Below the pieces are notes generated by a model. That model was not told the origin of the DNA and ran no database searches. It worked only from the letters and a program-made list of their open reading frames with translations. 12,575 bases of DNA from JAUYQR01 sp031377265 (GTDB lineage Bacteria > Pseudomonadota > Alphaproteobacteria > Rhodobacterales > Rhodobacteraceae): assembly GCF_031377265.1 (NCBI RefSeq), contig NZ_JANMET010000171.1, positions 1 to 12,575 on the forward strand. Direction: 5' to 3'. Shown here in pieces: positions 7,551 to 12,575 of the stretch. Position numbers and translations under genes: made by a program. Within the stretch, counting starts at the first letter, position 1. Every line of letters starts with the position of its first letter.

Positions 7551-7796
7551 TCAGTTGCCAAATTCCCCGGTCGGGGACCCGGGCTGCGCCTCATCCCGCA
7601 GGCGGTGAATATGGGCAATGAAATACCGCATATGCGCATTGTCGACCGTGCGCTGCGCCTCGGCCTTCCACGCCCGGAACGCCGAAGCATAGTCGGGAAA
7701 GATCCCGACAGTATGGATCTGCGTGGCATCCTTGAAGACAGCGCTATCGGGGGACACAAGCTCGCCGCCGAAGACGAGGTGCAGACGCTGGGACAT
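7551..7796 (-). CDS. DUF4170 domain small protein
   Basis: This is a small soluble protein of 81 residues. The sequence MSQRLHLVFGGEL, then KDATQIHTVGIFPDYASAFRAWKAEAQ and MRYFIAHIHRL, matches the alphaproteobacterial DUF4170 family as I recall it; the function is not known. There is no signal peptide or membrane segment. I chose ATG 7796 because GGAG lies 7 bp upstream and the conserved family sequence begins there, although the frame stays open to 7949 and beyond. It leads the leftward group with the waaA-like gene and lpxK, so an accessory or regulatory role in lipid A/Kdo synthesis is an inference from position only. The Gly/Pro/Ser-rich tail (71-81) looks flexible. Confidence 0.82.
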   Translation of the reverse strand: MSQRLHLVFGGELVSPDSAVFKDATQIHTVGIFPDYASAFRAWKAEAQRTVDNAHMRYFIAHIHRLRDEAQPGSPTGEFGN

Positions 7797-8040
7797 GGGT
7801 GGCTCCGTTCCGGATGGGGTGTTCGCAAGGCAGGCGCGCGGCAAGGTATCCGGCTTTCCGGCTGGGGGGAAGGCGGGTCGGATGACCAGTGTGTGAAGCT
7901 TGGGGATGGCAGGATGGCGCATGATGCTGCAAGCCACGGCGCGCCGCACTCCGGCATTGGCGGGGGGTGAGGGGTCCGTCGAGGGGGGCGCCGAGGTGCG
8001 GCGATCCGGGCGTTAATGCAAGGGATTAGCGGGGTTTTCG

Positions 8041-8081
8041 GCGTCTTCTTTCCGTCTTCCTTGCGTCGTCCTTCCGTCTCC
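8041..8081 (+). repeat. 11-bp imperfect tandem repeat, about 3.7 copies
   Basis: Consecutive units are GCGTCTTCTTT (8041), CCGTCTTCCTT (8052), GCGTCGTCCTT (8063) and a partial CCGTCTCC (8074). The consensus is SCGTCTTCCTT, with the first base alternating G/C. The period of 11 bp is not a multiple of three and the region has no gene, so this is not a protein repeat. The track is pyrimidine-rich on the plus strand. Its unit recurs once inverted immediately downstream (8083-8099). Confidence 0.75.
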
Positions 8082-8099
8082 ACGCACGGAAGACGAAAG
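8048..8099. repeat. Inverted repeat (imperfect 17-bp stem, 17-nt loop)
   Basis: The arm CTTTCCGTCTTCCTTGCG (8048-8065) is nearly the reverse complement of CGCACGGAAGACGAAAG (8083-8099), with one bulged base and one mismatch. The left arm is made of tandem-repeat units 1-2, so the right arm is effectively an inverted copy of the same unit. There is no T-run directly after the stem on either strand, so it is not a standard intrinsic terminator. It could be a protein-binding site, an RNA processing structure at the 3' end of the DUF4304 transcript, or a recombination scar. Confidence 0.6.
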
Positions 8100-8138
8100 G
8101 GGCGTTAACCATGTGGGGCGAATCGGGGGTAAAGGGGT

Positions 8139-8164
8139 CGGTGGGATGGCACCCGCCCTACGGC
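8139..8164. repeat. Short REP-like palindrome
   Basis: The sequence GGTGGGATGGCACCCGCC (8140-8157), followed by CTACGGC, forms a short GC-rich hairpin: six pairs including one G-U on the plus-strand RNA. It resembles the GTAGGGTGGG...CCCACC type of dispersed intergenic element found in many GC-rich proteobacteria, read on the minus strand as CGTAGGGCGGGTGCCATCCC. Only one copy is visible in this window, so calling it a dispersed repeat depends on recall and needs other copies in the genome. Confidence 0.35.
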
Positions 8165-8216
8165 TCGCATAAAGATCGATGAAGGCTGATACGTAGATAA
8201 CACACTCTATGGCTGA

Positions 8217-8723
8217 CTATCGATTCGCCAATTCAGCAAGAAACTGTTTTCGGCGCTTATCTGATATTGGCGGATAGCCCTCAGAACTCCATAGATCAAC
8301 TATTGCGCGAACAGTTGAGTACTGCTCCAACTTTCGCAAAACTATGCTTGATAGGATTGAGGATATCTCTTGAGCAATTTGATACGGATCGCTGTTCTGA
8401 TCCACGGCCCACCATTTGTCCTCCTGTGGAGACAAGAAGTCGCCAAGCCGCCAGTACAAATGGCCCTCATGCCCATGCATTTTATCAAGGTCATCTATCT
8501 CTGGATCAAGAAGCGCCTTCACGACTGTCGACACATTCATAGTGAAGAAAATCCTGTCCTTAGTGCTCTTTTGGCTCTTTTGAAACTCAGCAAGGTGTCT
8601 AACGTCCGCTAGATCTTTCCAGAACACTCTTCCTCGCTTTGCGAAACCATTCTCATGCAAACTCGCATAAACCAGATTACTGACTGCTTTGTACTTTTCC
8701 TCTGTTGCGGCTTCGTGTGTCAT
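8217..8723 (-). CDS. DUF4304 domain protein, probable immunity protein to the adjacent Rhs toxin
   Basis: This is a soluble 168-residue protein without signal peptide or membrane segment. It has the DUF4304 pattern: NGFAKRGRVFWKD (25-37), EFQKSQKS (46-53), RIFFTMNVS (57-65), a short LYWRLGDFL (89-97), and the DKWWAVDQNSD signature (102-112), followed by a helical IAQEISSIL...LEQYSTVRAIVDLW region. The biochemical function of the family is not established. Its ATG overlaps the stop of the Rhs tip as ATGA (4 bp), the usual arrangement for a toxin and its cognate immunity gene, so it probably protects the host from that toxin; this is inferred from context. A sampled 60-bp stretch is about 48 percent G+C, far below neighbouring genes, and the codon use differs, suggesting horizontal acquisition. 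It may be translated from the toxin message or from its own unseen promoter. Confidence 0.75.
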   Translation of the reverse strand: MTHEAATEEKYKAVSNLVYASLHENGFAKRGRVFWKDLADVRHLAEFQKSQKSTKDRIFFTMNVSTVVKALLDPEIDDLDKMHGHEGHLYWRLGDFLSPQEDKWWAVDQNSDPYQIAQEISSILSSIVLRKLEQYSTVRAIVDLWSSEGYPPISDKRRKQFLAELANR

Positions 8724-9448
8724 GGCCCCCTCACAACCACCGTTTTAACTCCAAGGACTACATCAATCCAGAAGTCTTTTGCCCTCTGACTTGGTGAGTA
8801 GCGGCTACTTCCAAGCTTTGTTTCGACATAGCCAACCAGCCTATCCCCAATCCTCACCTCTATATCATGCACTCTCGTTCCAAATGGAGTCTTGACCGGA
8901 ACCTCGGTTCTGATGTTCCGTCCAGCTTGTCGCAACAAATCCGCGAAATAGTCTCTGAACGCATCACCAGCGGCCTTATTCGCTCCCACGCCTCTCGAAG
9001 CTGCGCCCAGCCCTGCGGCGGCGGCACCCCCTGCACCAGCGCTCCATGCCGCCCCAAGACCGCCGAAAGCAAAACCGAAAGTGAAGTCTCGCGTTGCTTC
9101 TTGCCAAGTATAGCAGGGGTCGAGCAGCCAGCCAATGTATACAGACACTGCACCCCAAGCGACGCCAGCACAGACCGGGGCCCAAGCAATCGCTGGCCCG
9201 AAGCACTGACCCGTCGGGTCCATGTTCATCATCGGGTTTTGACCGGCGTAGCCATACACGCTCGCGCCGTCCACCAGCCCCAGCGGGTCGGCCTCCAGAT
9301 ACCGCCCCGTCGTCGGGTCGTAGTCGCGCATCCAGTTCTGGTGGAGGCCGGATTCGGTCTGGAACCACTGGCCGGGGAAGTGCGCGGTGGGGTGGGGGCC
9401 GGTGGAGATTTGGACGCCGCCGAAGGGGGTGTAGGTGGCGGCGATGGC
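8720..9448 (-). pseudogene. 5'-truncated Rhs tip: end of Rhs core plus C-terminal nuclease-like toxin domain
   Basis: The last 240 or so codons of an Rhs-family polymorphic toxin are present. The core remnant reads TYTPFGGVQIST, then FPGQWFQTESGLHQNWMRDYDP, GRYLEADPLGL, GASVYGYAGQNP and MDPTG, the classical end of the Rhs core (last DPxG at about 9211-9220). After it come a hydrophobic pretoxin segment (about 9140-9205), an Ala/Gly-rich linker and a C-terminal domain of about 90 residues ending at 8723. That domain has HDIEVRIGD, VGYVETK and SRYSPSQRAKDFWI. The Asp and Glu-x-Lys (near 8866 and 8818-8824) fit a PD-(D/E)XK-type nuclease. The frame stays open to 9784, but beyond about 9450 it shows no Rhs similarity and is antisense to the SPFH gene. 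No start codon with a ribosome site was found; the first in-frame ATG in the Rhs part is at 9331, without a visible ribosome site. Secretion and shell domains are absent, so it is probably a silent or orphan tip. Confidence 0.8.
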
Positions 9449-9576
9449 CGTGCGGGCGGTGGGGCGCGATGGCCGACAACTCCGTCGGCGGGCAGGCCGG
9501 ATGCGGCGGCTGGGGCTTGCGCGGGCGCGGCTTAGAGGCCAAATAGGAATCACGGCTCCGTGAGGCCGCAATTCGC

Positions 9577-9582
9577 AGGAGG
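9577..9582 (+). promoter_or_regulatory. Ribosome binding site AGGAGG of the SPFH gene
   Basis: A perfect AGGAGG sits 5 bp before ATG 9588, which decides between that ATG and the in-frame TTG at 9585. It is the strongest Shine-Dalgarno match noticed in the window and suggests efficient translation of the first gene of the SPFH-NfeD-GST-Nudix run. Confidence 0.8.
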
Positions 9583-9587
9583 AATTG

Positions 9588-10469
9588 ATGAACTTGCAGG
9601 ATTTCTTGGGTGGCAACGCGGTGTTTCTGGCGATTGCCGCCTTCATCATCGCTTGCATCTTTCTGGGCGTGCGGATCGTGCCGCAATCCGAAAAGCATGT
9701 GGTTGAACGGTTCGGCCAGCTGCGCTCGGTCTTGGGGCCCGGCCTCAATTTCGTGGTGCCGTTCCTTGACCGGATCGCCCACAAGGTTTCGGTTCTGGAA
9801 CGCCAGTTGCCGAATGCCAGTCAGGATGCCATCACCGCCGACAACGCGCTGGTGAAGGTGGAAACCAGCGTGTTCTACCGGGTGACCGAACCGGAAAAGA
9901 CCGTCTACCGCATTCGTGACGTTGATGGCGCCATTGCCACCACCGTCGCCGGTATCGTGCGGTCGGAAATCGGCAAGCTTGAACTGGACCAAGTGCAGTC
10001 CAACCGCGCCCAGCTGATCGACCGCGTGCGCGAGCAGGTGTCGGCCATGGTCGATGACTGGGGGGTCGAGGTGACGCGCGCCGAAATTCTGGACGTCAAC
10101 CTGGATGAGGCGACCCGTGCGGCAATGATGCAGCAGCTGAACGCCGAACGCGCCCGCCGCGCGCAGGTGATGGAGGCCGAGGGCAAGAAGCGGTCGGTCG
10201 AGCTGGCCGCCGACGGCGATCTTTACGCCGCCGAACAGGCCGCCAAGGCGCGCCGTGTGACCGCGGACGCCGAGGCCTATGCGACGGGCGTCATCGCGGT
10301 GGCGATCAAGGAAAGCGGGCTTGAGGCGGCGCAGTTCCAGATCGCCCTGAAGCAGGTCGAGGCGCTGCAGGCCGTGGCCGTAGGCCAGGGACGGCAGACC
10401 ATTCTGGTGCCGGCCAATGCGCTGGATGCCTTCTCCGATGCCTTCAAGATGCTGCGGGGGCGCACCTGA
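9588..10469 (+). CDS. SPFH/Band 7 (stomatin/prohibitin-like, QmcA-type) membrane protein
   Basis: This 293-residue protein is a membrane-anchored member of the SPFH family. One N-terminal hydrophobic segment (about 10-28) anchors it. The SPFH domain follows: VPQSEKHVVERFGQ (31-44), GPGLNFVVPFLDRI (50-63), the segment 74-100 with VKVETSVFYRVTEP, SEIGKLELDQV (126-136) and WGVEVTRAEILDVN (158-171). A long Ala/Glu/Arg-rich helix (174-250) is the expected coiled-coil oligomerisation arm. Such proteins form large ring or cage assemblies in the inner membrane and affect membrane-protein quality control. The start ATG is set by AGGAGG at 9577-9582. The next gene, NfeD-like, begins immediately after its stop (TGAATG). 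SPFH/NfeD pairing is a well-known functional link. Confidence 0.94.
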   Translation: MNLQDFLGGNAVFLAIAAFIIACIFLGVRIVPQSEKHVVERFGQLRSVLGPGLNFVVPFLDRIAHKVSVLERQLPNASQDAITADNALVKVETSVFYRVTEPEKTVYRIRDVDGAIATTVAGIVRSEIGKLELDQVQSNRAQLIDRVREQVSAMVDDWGVEVTRAEILDVNLDEATRAAMMQQLNAERARRAQVMEAEGKKRSVELAADGDLYAAEQAAKARRVTADAEAYATGVIAVAIKESGLEAAQFQIALKQVEALQAVAVGQGRQTILVPANALDAFSDAFKMLRGRT

Positions 10470-10748
10470 ATGTGGCATGACCTGTTTTCAGTCTGGTGGG
10501 TGTGGATCGTCTTTGGCTTTGCGCTTGGCGTGCTGGAAATCATGATCCCCGGTTTCATCTTCCTTGGCTTTGCCATCGGTGCGGTGTTGACCGGGGTGCT
10601 GGTGGGGCTGGGGATGGCCCCGGCCTCGTTGCCGGTGCTGCTGTTGGTCTTTGCGGTTGCCTCGGTGCTGGCCTGGCTGGCGTTGCGGCGCATCGTCGGG
10701 GTGCGCACCGGGCAAGTGAAGATCTGGGACAAGGACGTCAATGACTAA
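10470..10748 (+). CDS. NfeD-like short membrane protein
   Basis: This is a 92-residue hydrophobic protein with three predicted membrane segments (about 9-24, 28-47 and 53-73) and a charged tail. The spacing GVLEIMIPGFIFLGFAIGAV (20-39), with its conserved Pro and Gly, fits the NfeD membrane region. NfeD proteins are partners of stomatin-like SPFH proteins, and the gene starts directly after the SPFH stop. The soluble C-terminal OB-fold domain of typical NfeD proteins (about 150 residues) is missing; only about 19 residues follow the last helix. The frame ends normally inside the next gene's start (8-bp overlap), so this looks like a natural short form rather than a frameshift. The role is probably assembly or stabilisation of the SPFH complex. 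Confidence 0.83.
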   Translation: MWHDLFSVWWVWIVFGFALGVLEIMIPGFIFLGFAIGAVLTGVLVGLGMAPASLPVLLLVFAVASVLAWLALRRIVGVRTGQVKIWDKDVND

Positions 10749-11370
10749 GCCGTTCGGCTTGTATCAGAACCCGGGCTGGGGCTCGGCGATCATCGAGGCG
10801 CAGCTGGCGGTTTACGGGCTGCCCTATGACCTGATCGACGCCGGCGGCAGTGTCAGCGAGGCTGCGGTGCAAGAGGCGATGCGCGGGGTGAACCCGCTGT
10901 TGCAGGTGCCCGCGCTGATCCTGCCAAACGGCGCGGTGATGACCGAAACCGCCGCGATGACGCTGTATCTGGCGGATATTGCTGGCACCGACACGCTGGT
11001 GCCGGGGCCAGGCGCACCCGAACGCGCGGCCTTCCTGCGTTGGCTGATCTTTCTGGTCGCCGCCGTCTACCCGAGCTTTGCCTATGGCGATGTGCCGACC
11101 CGCTTTGTGCCACCCGAGGGTGCCGAGGCGTTTCAGGCCCGCGTCATCGAACATCGCAAAGCGATGTGGCGGGTAATGGAGGCCGAGGCGTCAGGTCCGT
11201 ACTTCTTGGGTGTGCGCTTTTCGGTGATCGACATCTATCTGGCCGTAATGACACGCTGGCGTCCCGGCGAGGCTTGGTTTCAGACCGAAACGCCAAAGCT
11301 TTGGGCCGCCGGAGCCACTGCAGCGTTGCGTCCCGGCATCGCGCCAGTAATGGCGCGGAACTTCAGCTGA
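10741..11370 (+). CDS. Glutathione S-transferase-like protein
   Basis: This 209-residue soluble protein has the two-domain GST fold. The thioredoxin-like N-terminal domain shows LYQNPGWGSAIIEAQLAVYGLPY (7-29), the cis-Pro loop LQVPALI (54-60, Pro57) and MTETAAMTLYLAD (67-79), where Glu69-Thr70 occupies the usual Glu-Ser glutathione-binding pair. The helical C-terminal domain includes GPYFLGVRFSVIDIYLAVMTRW (152-173), with the S-x-x-D N-capping box at 161-164. The catalytic residue is not certain; Ser15 is one candidate. The substrate is unknown. It starts inside the NfeD gene (8-bp overlap), with AAGGA at 10731-10735 as its ribosome site, and its stop shares one base with the Nudix start. Co-expression with the SPFH/NfeD pair is likely. 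Confidence 0.88.
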   Translation: MTKPFGLYQNPGWGSAIIEAQLAVYGLPYDLIDAGGSVSEAAVQEAMRGVNPLLQVPALILPNGAVMTETAAMTLYLADIAGTDTLVPGPGAPERAAFLRWLIFLVAAVYPSFAYGDVPTRFVPPEGAEAFQARVIEHRKAMWRVMEAEASGPYFLGVRFSVIDIYLAVMTRWRPGEAWFQTETPKLWAAGATAALRPGIAPVMARNFS

Positions 11371-11789
11371 TGGATTTCGTCGGCTGCAAGGCCGCATTCT
11401 TTTGTGACAGCCGCATCCTTGCCTGTCAGCGCGACGATAAACCCGATCTGCGATGGCCCGGTCTTTGGGATTTGCCCGGTGGCGGCCGTGAAGGCGCGGA
11501 AACTCCCGAAGACTGCCTTCTGCGCGAGCTTGCGGAAGAATTCGGCCTGCGCCTGTTGCCGGATCGGCTGATCTGGCGGCAGGTGTTTCCCTCGATGCTG
11601 GATGCAAGCCGCCAGTCGGTGTTCTTTGGCGGCCTGCTGTCAGAGGCCGAAGTGCGCTCGATCCGGTTCGGCGATGAGGGGCAGGGGTGGGAGCTGATGC
11701 CGGTGGCAACCTTCCTCGCGCACCGGCAAGCGGTGCCGGAAATGCAACGGCGGGCAGGGATCGTCTGGGAAGACCGGCTGACGTGGTAG
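11370..11789 (+). CDS. Nudix hydrolase
   Basis: This 139-residue protein belongs to the Nudix superfamily, which hydrolyses nucleoside diphosphates linked to another group. The Nudix box is perfect: G38, then Glu44 five residues on, and after seven residues RELAEEFGL (52-60), so G-x5-E-x7-REUxEExGU is satisfied in full. WDLPGGG (33-39) precedes it. The substrate (8-oxo-dGTP, ADP-ribose, capped RNA or another) cannot be told from the sequence. The start ATG 11370 overlaps the GST stop as TGATG; a longer in-frame opening to 11040 is a shadow of the GST gene. It is the last gene of the SPFH-NfeD-GST-Nudix run and ends 19 bp from the convergent pyrF stop, with no terminator hairpin visible. Confidence 0.92.
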   Translation: MDFVGCKAAFFCDSRILACQRDDKPDLRWPGLWDLPGGGREGAETPEDCLLRELAEEFGLRLLPDRLIWRQVFPSMLDASRQSVFFGGLLSEAEVRSIRFGDEGQGWELMPVATFLAHRQAVPEMQRRAGIVWEDRLTW

Positions 11790-11808
11790 CAATCGCCAGC
11801 CTTGCCCC

Positions 11809-12501
11809 TCAGCGCGGAAGCGTCGCGATCAGCGCACGGGCGGCGGCGGCGGGGTTGGCCGCCTGCCAGATCGGGCGGCCCACGACGATGTGGTCGGCAC
11901 CGTCGATGATGGCCTGATGCGGTGTGGCGATCCGCTTCTGGTCGCCCGCCGCGGCACCTGCCGGGCGAACGCCGGGGGTGACGATCAGTTTGCCGCGCGC
12001 CTGCGGCAGGGCGCGGATCATCGCGGCCTCTTGCGGCGAGGCGATCACCCCATCGGCCCCCGCCTCCAGCGCCCGTGCCGCGCGTTCCAGCGTGATCTCG
12101 CGGATGTCGCCCGCCTTGATCAGGTTGGCATCCAGATCATCGCGGTCAAGCGAGGTCAGCACGGTGACCGCAAGGATCTTCATCGCCGATCCGCCTTTGC
12201 CGGTGGCTGCTGCCGTCACCACCTGCGGGTCACCATGCACGGTCAGGAAATCAAGATCGTATTGCGCCAGCCCGCGCACGGCTGCCTCAACGGTGGCGCC
12301 AATGTCGAAAAGCTTCATGTCCAGAAAGACGCGCTTGCCGTGTTCATGCTTCAGGTCATTGGCCAAGGCCAGCCCGCCGCCGGTCAACATGCCGAGGCCG
12401 ATCTTGTAAAACCCCACGGCGCTGCCGATCCGCGCAACAAGGTCCAGCCCCTGCACGATGTTTTGCACATCAAGCGCCACGATCAGGCGGTCATCAGACA
12501 T
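11809..12501 (-). CDS. pyrF: Orotidine 5'-phosphate decarboxylase
   Basis: PyrF catalyses the last step of de novo UMP synthesis, decarboxylating OMP. The 230-residue product has the family's usual length and active site: LIVALDV with Asp11, FYKIGLGML with Lys33, and the signature FLDMKLFDIGATV with Asp61, Lys63 and Asp66. VIASPQEAAM (154-163), TPGVRP (174-179) and GADHIVVGRPIW near the C-terminus complete the TIM-barrel phosphate site. ATG 12501 is preceded by GGGAGG with 4-bp spacing. The start region may overlap the end of another leftward gene, which would make pyrF a distal gene of an operon continuing beyond the window. Confidence 0.97.
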   Translation of the reverse strand: MSDDRLIVALDVQNIVQGLDLVARIGSAVGFYKIGLGMLTGGGLALANDLKHEHGKRVFLDMKLFDIGATVEAAVRGLAQYDLDFLTVHGDPQVVTAAATGKGGSAMKILAVTVLTSLDRDDLDANLIKAGDIREITLERAARALEAGADGVIASPQEAAMIRALPQARGKLIVTPGVRPAGAAAGDQKRIATPHQAIIDGADHIVVGRPIWQAANPAAAARALIATLPR

Positions 12502-12575
12502 GGGGCCTCCCTTTTTGCAGCCTCTTGCGGCGCGGGACGCATGAAGTCAAGCAAGCGGCCGGCCAAGGCTGCACC
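12483..12575 (-). CDS. Possible 3' end of an unidentified gene overlapping the pyrF start
   Basis: On the minus strand an open frame enters from the right edge, gives 30 residues including GRLLDFMRPAPQEAAK, and stops with TGA at 12483-12485, overlapping the start of pyrF by 19 bp. The other two minus frames close sooner or look less natural. Short operon overlaps are common here, so this may be the true end of an upstream gene. The fragment is too short for any family assignment, and chance openness in GC-rich DNA cannot be excluded. Confidence 0.3.
   Translation of the reverse strand, partial: GAALAGRLLDFMRPAPQEAAKREAPCLMTA

Larger units (their letters stand above)
7797..8216. other. 420-bp gene-free region with repeats between the lipid A operon and the DUF4304 gene
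   Basis: I see no credible gene here; open frames on both strands are shadows without family features. The half nearest 7796 should hold the promoter of the DUF4170-waaA-lpxK operon, but no convincing -35/-10 pair was found. From 7960 to 8216 it contains G-rich runs, an 11-bp tandem repeat with an inverted copy (8041-8100), a four-run G-quadruplex motif (8115-8145) and a short REP-like palindrome (8139-8164). From about 8165 the DNA turns AT-richer and merges into the DUF4304 gene, so an edge of the acquired module probably lies near here. Confidence 0.6.

Noticed and set aside
9370..9420. G-rich tract in the Rhs region as a quadruplex
   Set aside because: Only three runs of three or more Gs are suitably spaced, and the tract is explained by Pro/His/Thr codons on the coding strand.
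9551..9562. CACGG-CT-CCGTG palindrome in the SPFH leader
   Set aside because: The loop of two bases is too tight for a stable hairpin and there is no T-run, so it is neither a terminator nor a clear operator.
9449..9784. Upstream extension of the Rhs frame to 9784
   Set aside because: The frame is open but Arg/Pro-rich, without Rhs features, and beyond 9588 it is antisense to the SPFH gene. It was not counted as part of the Rhs remnant.
8976..10478. Minus-strand open frame of 500 residues antisense to the SPFH gene and running through the Rhs region in another frame
   Set aside because: The SPFH protein and the Rhs core lie in other frames with strong motifs. This frame gives His/Arg/Pro-rich shadow sequence.
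1..12575. tRNA, rRNA, CRISPR array, insertion sequence or integrase
   Set aside because: No transposase or integrase motifs, spacer-repeat arrays or tRNA-like cloverleaf were recognised on reading both strands.

Overview
The window is GC-rich, tightly packed chromosomal DNA from an alphaproteobacterium, most likely of the Rhodobacterales/Rhodobacteraceae. This rests on the recalled gene order mutY - DUF721 - DsbA-like gene, on a DUF4170 gene leading a waaA-like/lpxK pair, and on base composition; no rRNA or species marker is present. It is mostly housekeeping DNA with one accessory island near 8.0-9.45 kb.

Left part (1-5368). A stand-alone thiamine-diphosphate-binding domain (101-655, +) converges on an AlkB-type membrane hydroxylase (666-1790, -). 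The adenine DNA glycosylase gene mutY (1833-2891, -) follows on the same strand. A 184-bp divergent spacer separates mutY from a rightward run: DUF721 protein (3076-3597), DsbA-like periplasmic oxidoreductase (3614-4228) and class III CoA-transferase (4232-5368).

Centre (5365-7796, -). A leftward lipid A/Kdo operon reads DUF4170 protein, then a divergent WaaA-like Kdo transferase, then LpxK. Spacing is 3 bp and then a 1-base stop/start overlap, so it is probably translationally coupled. Its last stop overlaps the stop of the CoA-transferase on the opposite strand.

Accessory island (about 7.8-9.45 kb). A 420-bp gene-free stretch holds an 11-bp imperfect tandem repeat that ends in an inverted copy, a four-run G-quadruplex motif and a short REP-like palindrome. 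Beside it, on the minus strand, is the 3' tip of an Rhs gene: the end of the Rhs core, then a C-terminal toxin domain with a PD-(D/E)XK-like nuclease signature. Its stop overlaps the start of a DUF4304 gene by 4 bp, the layout of a polymorphic toxin with its immunity gene. The N-terminal bulk of the Rhs protein is missing, and the DUF4304 gene and toxin 3' end are clearly AT-richer than the neighbours. This looks like an orphan, horizontally acquired Rhs toxin/immunity module and is the most interesting item in the window.

Right part (9588-12575). A rightward four-gene run (SPFH/stomatin-like protein, short NfeD-like membrane protein, glutathione S-transferase-like protein, Nudix hydrolase) has abutting or overlapping junctions throughout. 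It converges on pyrF (11809-12501, -), whose start may be overlapped by the end of an unidentified gene that runs off the right edge.
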